From Thermocatellispora tengchongensis (GTDB lineage Bacteria > Actinomycetota > Actinomycetes > Streptosporangiales > Streptosporangiaceae), in contig NZ_JACHGN010000017.1 in the NCBI RefSeq assembly GCF_014202315.1, positions 124,001 through 188,000 of the forward strand: a stretch of DNA of 64,000 bases, read 5' to 3'. A model generated the notes under the pieces. That model was given only the letters and a program-made list of their open reading frames with translations. It searched no databases and had not been told where the DNA came from. The position numbers and the translations under genes were made by a program. How positions within the stretch are numbered: position 1 is the first letter of the stretch; each line of letters opens with the position of its first letter. Below, in pieces: positions 8,796-16,535 of the stretch.

Positions 8796-9527
8796 TCAGA
8801 CGATTCCTCCGTTGACGCGCAAAACCTGCCCGTTGACCCACCGGCCAGCGGGGCCCGCCAGGAACGCGACGACCTCGGCGACGTCGTGTGGCGTGCCCAG
8901 GCGCTCCAACGGCGGCTGGGCGGCCAGGCGGGCGACGGCCTCCTCGTCCTTGCCCTTCAGGAACAGGTCGGTGGCGGTGGGGCCCGGGGCCACCGCGTTG
9001 ACCGTGACGTCACGGCCGCGCAGCTCGCGAGCGAGGATCAGGGTCAGCGCCTCCACGCCGCCCTTGGTGGCCGCGTACGCCCCGTAGGCGGGGAAGGCCA
9101 GGCCCACGATCGAGCTGGACAGGTTGATGATCGCGCCGCCCCGCCGTACCCGGCGGACGGCCTGCTGGTCCACCACGAAGGTGCCGCGGAGGTTGGTCCT
9201 GACGACACGGTCGAGGACGGCCAGGTCCATATCGGCCAGCGGAGCCAGCCCCACGATTCCCGCCGCGTGCACGACGACGTCGAGGCCGCCGTAGGTCTGC
9301 TCGGCCAGGTCGAACATGGCCGTCACGGCGGTCTCGTCGGCGACGTCCGCGCGCGCCGCGATCGCGTTCCGCCCGGCCGAGGAGATCTCCGCCACCACCG
9401 ACGCGGCCTTGTCGGCGTTGCCGGCATAGCCGACGACCACGGAGAAGCCGTCTGACGCCAGCCGCGTCGCGACCGCACGGCCGATGCCACGGGAGCCGCC
9501 CGTGACGAGGGCGACCCTGTCGTTCAT
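8796..9527 (-). CDS. Short-chain dehydrogenase/reductase
   Basis: 243 aa. Classical SDR: TGGSRGIG cofactor motif at residues 9-16, catalytic Ser in NLSSS, and YAATK (YxxxK) near 150. The C-terminus ends VNGGIV. The start overlaps the DUF3500 stop in ATGA, so it is the last gene of the HupE-DUF3500-SDR operon. An NADP-type preference is suggested by the basic residue in the first motif. The substrate is unknown. Confidence 0.85.
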   Translation of the reverse strand: MNDRVALVTGGSRGIGRAVATRLASDGFSVVVGYAGNADKAASVVAEISSAGRNAIAARADVADETAVTAMFDLAEQTYGGLDVVVHAAGIVGLAPLADMDLAVLDRVVRTNLRGTFVVDQQAVRRVRRGGAIINLSSSIVGLAFPAYGAYAATKGGVEALTLILARELRGRDVTVNAVAPGPTATDLFLKGKDEEAVARLAAQPPLERLGTPHDVAEVVAFLAGPAGRWVNGQVLRVNGGIV

Positions 9528-10588
9528 GATGAGACCCCGTAGTCGCTCTGCTTGTCGCGGAAGATCGAGTGGTAGTGGACCTCGTCGCCGCTGCCGGTCT
9601 GCTCCTGGTTGGAGAACTCGATCCACAACCGCGGGCCGTCGAGCCGCAGGTAGGCCCCCTGGTCGTCCGGCCGGATGGAGCCTCCCCAGGCGAGGTGGGT
9701 GGAGCCGTACTGGGAGACGTACTCCCGCATCAGCGCCTCGGCGACCCGCTCGTCGCTGTCGCCCACCCAGTTGCGGATCAGGGCGGTGACCTGCTCCTGC
9801 TGCGCCGCGGGCAGGTCCGAGACCCGCACGCCCTGAGCGGGGGCGGGGAAGCGGCCGTCGTCTCCCGCGCCGACCATGATGTCGGAGAAGACGCCCTCCA
9901 GCCGGGCCCGATCCCGCACCTCGGGGGGAAGGGCGGCCAGCAGGGAGAAGACCGAGTCGGCCTCGTCGCGGAGCGGTTCCACTCGCCGGCCCGCGACCTC
10001 GAACCAGCGCGGATCGACCCCGGTGAAGGCGGGGGTGGGGCTGACGCGGCCACCGGCGTAGGTGGTCGTCACGCCCAGATGGTGGCCGCCGATCTGGACG
10101 GTGAAGCGCTCGGTCCGGCTGGGCCGGCCGAAGAAGGCGATGAAGTTGAGTTCGGAGCCGAAGGAGGTGTTCCCGCCGCCGCGCTGGTTGAGCACGTTCC
10201 CCGCGGCGATGATGCCCTGCAACTCGGCGAAGCCGTCCTCCGACAGCATGGCCTCGGCCACGCCCATCGCGGCGGCCTGCTGCTCCTGCGAGAGATCGCC
10301 GATGCGCAGCCCGTTGCGGCTGCCGTCGCGGCCCACGGGCAGGTTCGACCATTCACGCATGGTCGCCAGGTCGTCGCGGTCGTAGAGCACGTTCTCACGC
10401 TGCTCGGCGGAGAGCGTGGCCAGGAAGGTCTCGGCGGCGGCGACCACCGTCTCGGTGGCCCCCTCGACGGTGGGGCCGCCGGTCACCGGGTTGGGCCGGC
10501 TCTGGGGCAGGCTCGGCGCGGGGGCCGTGGCCGGCTGTGCGGAGCAGGCGGTGGCGAGCAGGGCGATTCCTGCCAGGGCTTTTCTCAT
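9524..10588 (-). CDS. DUF3500 lipoprotein
   Basis: 354 aa. A short signal (MRKALAGIALLATAC) with a lipobox cysteine at residue 15 predicts a membrane-anchored extracellular protein. The rest resembles the DUF3500 family, including a region rich in GGHHLGV and the C-terminal pattern WIEFSNQEQTGSGDEVHYHSIFRD. DUF3500 has no firmly assigned activity. It is overlapped on both sides by ATGA junctions with the HupE-like gene and the SDR, so the three are made together. The conserved His-rich GGHHLG and HYHS motifs could bind metal, which is my inference. Confidence 0.75.
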   Translation of the reverse strand: MRKALAGIALLATACSAQPATAPAPSLPQSRPNPVTGGPTVEGATETVVAAAETFLATLSAEQRENVLYDRDDLATMREWSNLPVGRDGSRNGLRIGDLSQEQQAAAMGVAEAMLSEDGFAELQGIIAAGNVLNQRGGGNTSFGSELNFIAFFGRPSRTERFTVQIGGHHLGVTTTYAGGRVSPTPAFTGVDPRWFEVAGRRVEPLRDEADSVFSLLAALPPEVRDRARLEGVFSDIMVGAGDDGRFPAPAQGVRVSDLPAAQQEQVTALIRNWVGDSDERVAEALMREYVSQYGSTHLAWGGSIRPDDQGAYLRLDGPRLWIEFSNQEQTGSGDEVHYHSIFRDKQSDYGVSS

Positions 10589-11814
10589 GACGTTCTCCAG
10601 ATGGCGGTTCTGCGGAAGAGGTCGGCGACCGCGAGCGCCGCCAGTGCGACGGCGACGATCGCCGGGTGGGCGGTCAGGACGTCCACGACCGGCTGCAGCG
10701 GGTTGGTCCAGCCGATGGCGCGTTCTGCGGCCCAGGTCAGGGCGAAGGCCAGGCCCGCCGCCGCGGCGGCCTGGCGTACGCGGGCGTAGTGGCGGCCCTT
10801 GGCCAGGACCAGCAGTGACGGCAGGACCAGCGCCACCACCAGGAGCTGGGCCAGCTCCACGCCGAGGTTGAAGGCCAGCAGGGTCAGCGGGTCGGGCCCG
10901 CCGCCGAGGTCGCGCAGCAGACCGGCGAAGGCCATGCCGTGCACCAGGCCGAAGCCCGCGGCGAGCGGCACCTCGCCGCCGCGGACGCGCGGACGCCAGG
11001 CGTGCACGGCGGAGGCGGCGACCGACAGGGCGATGACGACCTCGACCCACCGGGTGTCGAACTGCCAGCCGCCCAGCGTGACCCCGGCCAGGGTGAGCGA
11101 GTGCCCCACGGTGAACGCGGTGACCACCTCGAGCGAACGTCCGATCGCCGGGGCGGGCAGCAGGAGCATGGCCAGGAAGAGCAGGTGGTCGAAGCCCTCC
11201 AGGACGTGGGCGGTGCCGGCGAGGAGGGTGGCCGCGAAGCCGCCGTCCGGCCCGGAGACGGTGAGGCTGCCGGTGTGGTGGTTGAAGGTGCCGGCCGGCC
11301 GCAGCCGGGGTTCGTCCAGCGTGCCGCCGGTCCGTCCGAGGTAGAGGTGCACGTCGTGGGTGAGCACCTCGCGCAGGATGACGTCGGCGGCAACGGTCAG
11401 GTCGCTGGTGTCGGGCTCCCCCGGCGGCCGGAGGCGGAACGGCACGCTGATCGCCGGCTCGGCGTTCACGGTCGTCGCGGTGGGGGCGCCGAAGGTCTCC
11501 TGCCAGATCCCGTTCGGCCCCCGCACCGTCAGGCGATCGGCGAGGTAGGCGGCCAGCGGGCCGTCCTCGGGCTTCCAGGCCAGCTCCAGTTGATCCTCGG
11601 GCAGGTGGACGGCTCCGGAGACGCCGTCGGGACGGACGTCCAAAACCAGTGCGGTGGATCCGGGCGGGTGCGCCGCGGCCTCGCCCGCGGTCATCAGCAG
11701 CGCGGCCACGGCGGCGCAGAGCAGCACGGCCGTCCGGCGGGCCGCGAGCATCGGGGCCGGCCCGGCGCGGCCGAGTCCGCTCAGCCAGGCCCGTCTGCTG
11801 GGGCAGGTGTCCAT
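10585..11814 (-). CDS. HupE/UreJ_2-family membrane protein
   Basis: 409 aa from ATG 11814, with AGGAG seven bases upstream; a GTG two codons earlier is less likely. A signal or first TM segment is followed by an extracellular domain of about 200 residues. After it come about six TM helices with the family motifs GxxHxxEGFDHLLFL and GHSLTL (around residues 225-260) and a conserved FGLVHGMAFAGLL. HupE/UreJ proteins are linked to nickel or cobalt uptake. This longer type with an N-terminal domain is uncharacterised. First gene of a three-gene operon, divergent from TetR. Confidence 0.8.
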   Translation of the reverse strand: MDTCPSRRAWLSGLGRAGPAPMLAARRTAVLLCAAVAALLMTAGEAAAHPPGSTALVLDVRPDGVSGAVHLPEDQLELAWKPEDGPLAAYLADRLTVRGPNGIWQETFGAPTATTVNAEPAISVPFRLRPPGEPDTSDLTVAADVILREVLTHDVHLYLGRTGGTLDEPRLRPAGTFNHHTGSLTVSGPDGGFAATLLAGTAHVLEGFDHLLFLAMLLLPAPAIGRSLEVVTAFTVGHSLTLAGVTLGGWQFDTRWVEVVIALSVAASAVHAWRPRVRGGEVPLAAGFGLVHGMAFAGLLRDLGGGPDPLTLLAFNLGVELAQLLVVALVLPSLLVLAKGRHYARVRQAAAAAGLAFALTWAAERAIGWTNPLQPVVDVLTAHPAIVAVALAALAVADLFRRTAIWRTS

Positions 11815-11849
11815 GAGCACGCTCCTGTAACTTCGCTAAACAACCTCTA

Positions 11850-11913
11850 TAACGAGAGTATGTATAACGCTGTTCTAGGAGCGATGGCAAATGCGTATAA
11901 TCGCGTTATGAGC
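11850..11913. promoter_or_regulatory. Promoter/operator region between HupE operon and TetR
   Basis: An AT-rich stretch with repeated TATAACG (about 11850 and 11866) and the near-palindrome ATAATCGCGTTAT at 11897-11909, which runs into the TetR start codon. The repeats fit a TetR site covering divergent promoters. I cannot fix the exact -35/-10. Confidence 0.4.
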
Positions 11914-12609
11914 AAGGAGCCGGCTCCACGTCAGCGCATCCTCGACGTCACCATCGAGCTGCTGGAGTCCAAAGGCGTCGAGGGCGTCTCGGTCCGCGAC
12001 GTGTGCGAGCGGGCCGGCGTCAAGGCCCCGACGGTCTACCACCACTTCGGCGACAAGGACGGCCTGCTCGAAGCCGTCGTCACCGCCGGCTTCGAGCGCT
12101 ACCTGGAGGAGAAGCGCAAGCGCGCGCCCTCCGGTGACCCTGTGGCCGACCTGTGCCGCGGCTGGGACGGCCACGTCGAGTTCGGCGTCACCCACCCGGC
12201 CTTCTACGCGCTCATGTACGGCACGCCCCGCCCCGCCAAGCGACACCCGGCCGCCCTGGAGGGCGAGGAGATCCTGACCGAGCTGGTCCGGCGCATCGCC
12301 GAGGCCGGACGCCTGCTGCTGCCAACCCCCGAGGTGGTGCACATCGTCCACTCGGCCACCGTCGGCACGACCCTCACCCTCATCACCGAGCCCGAGGCGC
12401 CCGGCGCCGAGCACCTGTCCCAGCGTGTGCGCGACGCCGTCTTCGCCTCGGTCATCTCCGGATACGGCCACCCGGCCGAGCGGCGCGACGGCCTCGCCCG
12501 GCAGGCGCTGACCCTGCTCGTCACGCTCTCGGCCCAGTCCGAAGGCGTGCCGCTCACCGGAGGCGAGCGGGCACTGCTGGCCGAACTACTCGGAAAGCTG
12601 GCCGTGTAA
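11908..12609 (+). CDS. TetR-family transcriptional regulator
   Basis: 233 aa from ATG 11908 (MSKEPAPRQRIL). The HTH is at residues about 8-52 (RILDVTIELLESKGVEGVSVRDVCERAGVKAPTVYHHFGDKDGLL). The C-terminal domain resembles those of TetR regulators that sense small molecules. The gene is divergent from the HupE-DUF3500-SDR operon, which it probably represses. The TGTAAC-ATC-GTTACA inverted repeat overlapping its stop (12605-12619) separates it from the convergent ABC genes. Confidence 0.88.
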   Translation: MSKEPAPRQRILDVTIELLESKGVEGVSVRDVCERAGVKAPTVYHHFGDKDGLLEAVVTAGFERYLEEKRKRAPSGDPVADLCRGWDGHVEFGVTHPAFYALMYGTPRPAKRHPAALEGEEILTELVRRIAEAGRLLLPTPEVVHIVHSATVGTTLTLITEPEAPGAEHLSQRVRDAVFASVISGYGHPAERRDGLARQALTLLVTLSAQSEGVPLTGGERALLAELLGKLAV

Positions 12610-12619
12610 CATCGTTACA
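12605..12619. terminator. Small inverted repeat between convergent genes
   Basis: Perfect TGTAAC-ATC-GTTACA repeat that includes the TetR stop codon and sits just past the end of the ABC ATPase gene. The stem is only 6 bp and there is no T-run, so a termination role is only a guess. Confidence 0.3.
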
Positions 12620-12622
12620 TTG

Positions 12623-13396
12623 TCAGAGGGCCGCATCCAGCAGGCAGCGAGGGGTCCCGTGCAGTTCGTCCATGACCACCCGCCCGGCCACGCCGAACAC
12701 GTCGGCCAGGAGTTGCGGTGTGATCACCTCTGTCGGCTTGCCGTCGGCCCAGACCCGTCCCTCGTGGAGTGCGACGATGCGTTCGGCGAAGCGGGCCGCG
12801 TGGTCCAGTTCGTGCAGGACGGTCACGACGGTGAGGCCGCGCGCCTCGCGCAGGGTGCGCACGAGTTCGAGGACCTCCAACTGGTGGCGGATGTCCAGGT
12901 GGGCGGTCGGCTCGTCCAGGAGCAGGATGCCGGTGTTCTGGGCCACGGCGAGCGCGAGCCGTACGCGCTGGCGCTCGCCCCCCGACAGCGTGTCGAGGAC
13001 GCGGTCGGCGAGATGGGCGACTCCGGCCAGTTCCAGCGCCTCGTCCATGGAGTCCGACTCCCACAGCAGCCCCAGCGGTCCCCGGTGCGGATACCGTCCC
13101 TGCCGCACGAGCTCGCGGACGGTGAGCGCCGGGACGGGCGGCAGGGTCTGGTGCAGGACCGCCAGCCGCTGGGCCACCTGCCGGCGCGACAGGGACGCCA
13201 GCTCCGTACCGCCGAGCAGGATCCGGCCGGACGACGGCTTGAGCAGGCCCGCGATCAGGCGCAGCAGCGTGCTCTTGCCGCACCCGTTCACGCCGACCAG
13301 GGCGACGAACTCGCCGGCTTCGACGGTCAGGTCGATCCCGGCCAGGACCGGGCGGGTGGCGTACGAGAAGTGCAGGTCCTGGACCATCACGCTCAT
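12623..13396 (-). CDS. Metallophore ABC transporter ATPase (FecE-like)
   Basis: 257 aa. Walker A GVNGCGKST is at residues about 35-43, the signature LSGGERQR near 138, and Walker B ILLLDEPTAHLD near 158. It belongs to the BtuD/FecE type that pairs with FecCD permeases. The start overlaps the upstream permease stop in ATGA. It energises uptake of a metal-chelate delivered by the binding lipoprotein at the head of the operon. Confidence 0.92.
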   Translation of the reverse strand: MSVMVQDLHFSYATRPVLAGIDLTVEAGEFVALVGVNGCGKSTLLRLIAGLLKPSSGRILLGGTELASLSRRQVAQRLAVLHQTLPPVPALTVRELVRQGRYPHRGPLGLLWESDSMDEALELAGVAHLADRVLDTLSGGERQRVRLALAVAQNTGILLLDEPTAHLDIRHQLEVLELVRTLREARGLTVVTVLHELDHAARFAERIVALHEGRVWADGKPTEVITPQLLADVFGVAGRVVMDELHGTPRCLLDAAL

Positions 13397-14394
13397 TGAG
13401 ATCTTCCCAGTCTGATCAGGACGGCGGAGCCGGCCAGTGCGGTGATCACACCGGCCGGGACGCCGAGCCGGTGCGTGCCGTTGAGAAAATGCCCGGCGAG
13501 CTGGGCGAGGCTGTCCGCGCCTGCGAGCGCGACGGCCCCGGCGACGGCGGCGGTCAGGACGCGGCCGCCCAGCCTGCGGGCGACGTGCGGGGCGACCAGA
13601 CCGACGAAGGCGATCGCCCCCGCCAGGCTGGCCGCGCCGGCGGTCAGCGCGATGGCCACGGTCAGCGCGATGGCCCGGCCGAGGGCGGGGTGCAGGCCGA
13701 GCGAGGCGGCGTGATCGTCGCTGGGCGCCAGGACGGCCAGCAGGCCCGAGCAGGCCCACGCCAGGGCGATGCCGCCGGCGATCCACCAGGAGGCGAAGGT
13801 CAGGTGTTCCCACACCCGCCCCTCCACCGAGCCGATCAGCCAGCGCAGCGCGTTACCGAACCTGCTGGGCTGGTAGGCCAGCAGCATCGTGGTCAGCCCG
13901 GCCAGCAGCGCGCTGCCCAGCAGGCCGTGGACCACCAGATGGGCCGGATCGCGGCCGGCCGAGAGCAACCAGGTGACCCCGCCGCCCAGCGCGCCCCCGG
14001 CCAGCGCGGCGAGCAGGGCACCGGCCGCGGAGTCGGCGGGGAACAGGCCGAGGGTGAGCCCGCCCAGGATGCCGAGCACCGCGCCGGGGTTCACGCCGGA
14101 GAACTCCGGCGCGGCCAGTGAATTGCGCAGCGTCGCCTGCAGCACGTACCCGGAGACGCCCAGGGCCGCCCCGGTGAGCAGCGCGGTGAGCAGCCGGGGC
14201 ACACCGAGCTCCCACACGATCTTCTCGGCCTGGCCGTCGGCGGCGCTGTCGAGCAGACCCGCGATGGCGCCGATCGGCTGCCCGGAGACGAGCAGGTGCG
14301 TGGCCGCGACCACCGCGAGCAGCACCGCCGCCGTGGCCACCCGGCCGAACCTGGCCGTACGCGCGCCGGGCGCCGGCCTGGTCGTGAGCGTCAT
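13393..14394 (-). CDS. FecCD-family metallophore permease
   Basis: 333 aa with about ten hydrophobic segments. It shows the FecCD hallmarks (VPRLLTALLTGAALGVSGYVLQATLRNSLAAPEFSGVNPGA, and GAIAFVGLVAPHVARRL near the C-terminus). The start overlaps the preceding permease stop in ATGA. It is probably the second half of a permease heterodimer. Confidence 0.92.
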   Translation of the reverse strand: MTLTTRPAPGARTARFGRVATAAVLLAVVAATHLLVSGQPIGAIAGLLDSAADGQAEKIVWELGVPRLLTALLTGAALGVSGYVLQATLRNSLAAPEFSGVNPGAVLGILGGLTLGLFPADSAAGALLAALAGGALGGGVTWLLSAGRDPAHLVVHGLLGSALLAGLTTMLLAYQPSRFGNALRWLIGSVEGRVWEHLTFASWWIAGGIALAWACSGLLAVLAPSDDHAASLGLHPALGRAIALTVAIALTAGAASLAGAIAFVGLVAPHVARRLGGRVLTAAVAGAVALAGADSLAQLAGHFLNGTHRLGVPAGVITALAGSAVLIRLGRSQ

Positions 14395-15404
14395 GCTGAA
14401 CCCCGCTTTCGCAGCAGGACGGCCCCCGTCAGGACGCCGGCCAGGGCCGTCCACGCGCCAAGAGGGGTCTCCACCGGGGCGAACGCCAGCCGCGCCGCCA
14501 CGTCGGCGGTCATGGTGACCAGTGCGCCCAGCGCGGCCGACCACGGCAGCCAGCTCCGGACCCCCGCGTGCGGGCGCAGCCGCCGGGCGACCACCGGCGC
14601 CAGGAACCCCACCCATGCGATGGGACCGCAGGGTCCCGTCACGGCGCCGATCAGCAGGGTCGCCACCGCCAGGACCCCCAGCCGGGCCCGGTTCACCCGG
14701 CTGCCGAGGGAGGCAGCCGCGTCGTCGCCCAGCCGCAGCAGGCCGAGCGCGGGGACGCAGAGCACGATGAGCGGGATCGCGACGGCGAACCACGGCAGCG
14801 TCCTGGCGGTCTGCTCCCACATCAGGCCGGACAGGCTGCCGACGAGATAGCGGAAGAGCATGTCGTACTGGAGGCGGTCGGCGGTGGCCATCACGGCCAG
14901 CAGCAACGCCTGGATCGCGGTCGAGACGGCGGCGCCGATCAGCAGGACGCCTCCGGCGCTCCGCCCGGATCGGGCCGCGGCCAGCGTGGCCAGCCCGCCG
15001 AGCGCGGCGCCCAGCAGGCCCGCCAGCGGGTACAGCGGGGGCGGCACGGGCAGCGCCCACACCACGCACACGCTCACGGCCAGCGCGGCCCCGGTCGAGA
15101 CGCCGAGCATCTCCGGGACGGCGAGCGGGTTCCGAAGCGACTCCTGTAGGAGGAGCCCGGCCGTGCCGATGGCCGCGCCGCCGAGCAGGCCGATCAGCAC
15201 GCGTGGGACGCGCAGCTCCCAGACCACGACGTGCGCGATCGAGTCCGGCGCGATGGACAGGAGGTTCTGGGGGGACACGAAGGGCGTGCCCAGGCACAAT
15301 CCGGCCAGCGCCACTGCGGCGAGGCCGAGTCCGGCCACCCATGGCGCGAGCGTGAAGGGGCGCCCGGCGGTGTCCGCCGGGCGCCCGTCGAGCGCAGTGC
15401 TCAT
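14391..15404 (-). CDS. FecCD-family metallophore permease
   Basis: 337 aa from ATG 15404, overlapping the binding-protein stop in ATGA. It shows the same family motifs (VPRVLIGLLGGAAIGTAGLLLQESLRNPLAVPEMLGVSTGA, and GPIAWVGFLAPVVARRL). With the next gene it should form the membrane channel of a BtuCD/FecCDE-type importer. Confidence 0.92.
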   Translation of the reverse strand: MSTALDGRPADTAGRPFTLAPWVAGLGLAAVALAGLCLGTPFVSPQNLLSIAPDSIAHVVVWELRVPRVLIGLLGGAAIGTAGLLLQESLRNPLAVPEMLGVSTGAALAVSVCVVWALPVPPPLYPLAGLLGAALGGLATLAAARSGRSAGGVLLIGAAVSTAIQALLLAVMATADRLQYDMLFRYLVGSLSGLMWEQTARTLPWFAVAIPLIVLCVPALGLLRLGDDAAASLGSRVNRARLGVLAVATLLIGAVTGPCGPIAWVGFLAPVVARRLRPHAGVRSWLPWSAALGALVTMTADVAARLAFAPVETPLGAWTALAGVLTGAVLLRKRGSA

Positions 15405-16420
15405 CCGGCGGCCTTGGCCAGCGCCTCGTCCAGGATGATGCCGAACGCCCTGGTGCCGCGGCCCGACGCCCACAGCTCGGTCGGCACCTCGTACACCTTG
15501 CCCGCCGCCACTGCGGGCACGCGCTTCCACACCGGGTTGTCCTTGTAGTGCTCGCTGACCGAGGTGCCGAAGGACTGGATGAAGATGACCTGGGGCGCCT
15601 TGGCCAGGATCTCCTCGATGCTGTACGCCTGCGCGGTCTCGAAGCCGCCGCCCTTGCTGGGCCAGGGGTAGGCGAAGAACTGCGACATGAAGTGGCCCAG
15701 CACGTCCTCGGTGGTGTTCACGCCGATCGCGGTGCCGCCGTACATGGCCAGGACCGGCTTTTTGTCCAGCCCTGCGGCCTTGGCCCGGGTGAGCCCGTCG
15801 GCGAGCTTGGCGCGGAAGCGCGTCTCGGCCGCCGCCTGCTGCTGCCCCCGGTCGGTGAGCTGGGCGAGCGCGCGCAGGTAGCCGATCGAGTCGTCGTACG
15901 ACTTCACCTGGACCACCCACAGCGGCGCGAACTTCTCCACGGCGGTCCTGAGCTGGTCGTGCACCCCGGCCAGGCCGATCACCAGGTCCGGCTTCGCCTC
16001 GGCGATCTTCGCGACGTCCTCGCCGCCGAAACTGCCGGGGATGACGGGGACGTCGGCGCCCTTCGCCCCCAGGTAATCGGGGCGGGACAGCAGCTTGGGG
16101 GTCGTGGTGGCCACCGGTGCCAGGCCCAGCTCGACGAGGGCGTCGTCGCACAGGCCGGTCAGGCACACCACGCGCTCGGGCTTCTTCTTCAGCGTGAACG
16201 TCTTGCCGTGCGGGTCGGTGACGGTCAGGGCGGCGCTGACCGCGGTGACCGGAGCGGGGGTCACCGCGGCGGCTTGCGGGGTCGCCGGAACGGCGGTGCC
16301 GGTACGGGGGTCGCTCTGACCACAGGACGCCACCAGGGCGAGCGGGACGACGGCGATGAGGGACCGCCTCATCGCCGCCCAGAAGCGCTGCCCGCCGAGG
16401 GAGAGAGCGCCGCGGCGCAT
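15401..16420 (-). CDS. Metallophore-binding lipoprotein (PF01497-type)
   Basis: 339 aa. ATG 16420 was chosen because GGAGG lies five bases upstream; earlier in-frame starts would cross the regulatory boxes. The signal ends in a lipobox (ALVASC, cysteine near residue 35). A bilobal periplasmic-binding domain follows (PERVVCLTGLCDDALVELGLAPVAT, then AKPDLVIGLAG). First gene of the fec-like operon. The ligand is a metal chelate; the Zur-like boxes upstream make a zinc-chelate plausible. Confidence 0.9.
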   Translation of the reverse strand: MRRGALSLGGQRFWAAMRRSLIAVVPLALVASCGQSDPRTGTAVPATPQAAAVTPAPVTAVSAALTVTDPHGKTFTLKKKPERVVCLTGLCDDALVELGLAPVATTTPKLLSRPDYLGAKGADVPVIPGSFGGEDVAKIAEAKPDLVIGLAGVHDQLRTAVEKFAPLWVVQVKSYDDSIGYLRALAQLTDRGQQQAAAETRFRAKLADGLTRAKAAGLDKKPVLAMYGGTAIGVNTTEDVLGHFMSQFFAYPWPSKGGGFETAQAYSIEEILAKAPQVIFIQSFGTSVSEHYKDNPVWKRVPAVAAGKVYEVPTELWASGRGTRAFGIILDEALAKAAG

Positions 16421-16434
16421 GGGACCTCCAGGTG

Positions 16435-16449
16435 TGAAAACCATTATCA
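16435..16449. promoter_or_regulatory. Zur-like box 1
   Basis: TGAAAACCATTATCA matches the actinobacterial Zur-type palindrome (TGAAAATGATTTTCA, quoted from memory) at 12 of 15 positions. It lies 15 bp before the binding-lipoprotein start on the other strand. It does not look like the DmdR/IdeR iron box (TTAGGTTAGGCTAACCTAA). Confidence 0.6.
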
Positions 16450-16460
16450 ACACTAGACGG

Positions 16461-16475
16461 TGAAAATAGTTATCA
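16461..16475. promoter_or_regulatory. Zur-like box 2
   Basis: TGAAAATAGTTATCA, also 12 of 15 to the same pattern, begins 26 bp after the start of box 1. Together they cover the divergent promoters of the uptake operon and the ABC pair. Confidence 0.6.
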
Positions 16476-16535
16476 TTTACGCTCACTTCGCATCAAGGGC
16501 GAATCATGCCTCCATGGGATCGGAAAGGACAGCGA

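Noticed and set aside
16435-16475. Iron box (DmdR/IdeR type) before the metallophore genes
   Set aside because: The sequence lacks the TTAGGTTAGGCTAACC pattern; both repeats fit a Zur-like palindrome.
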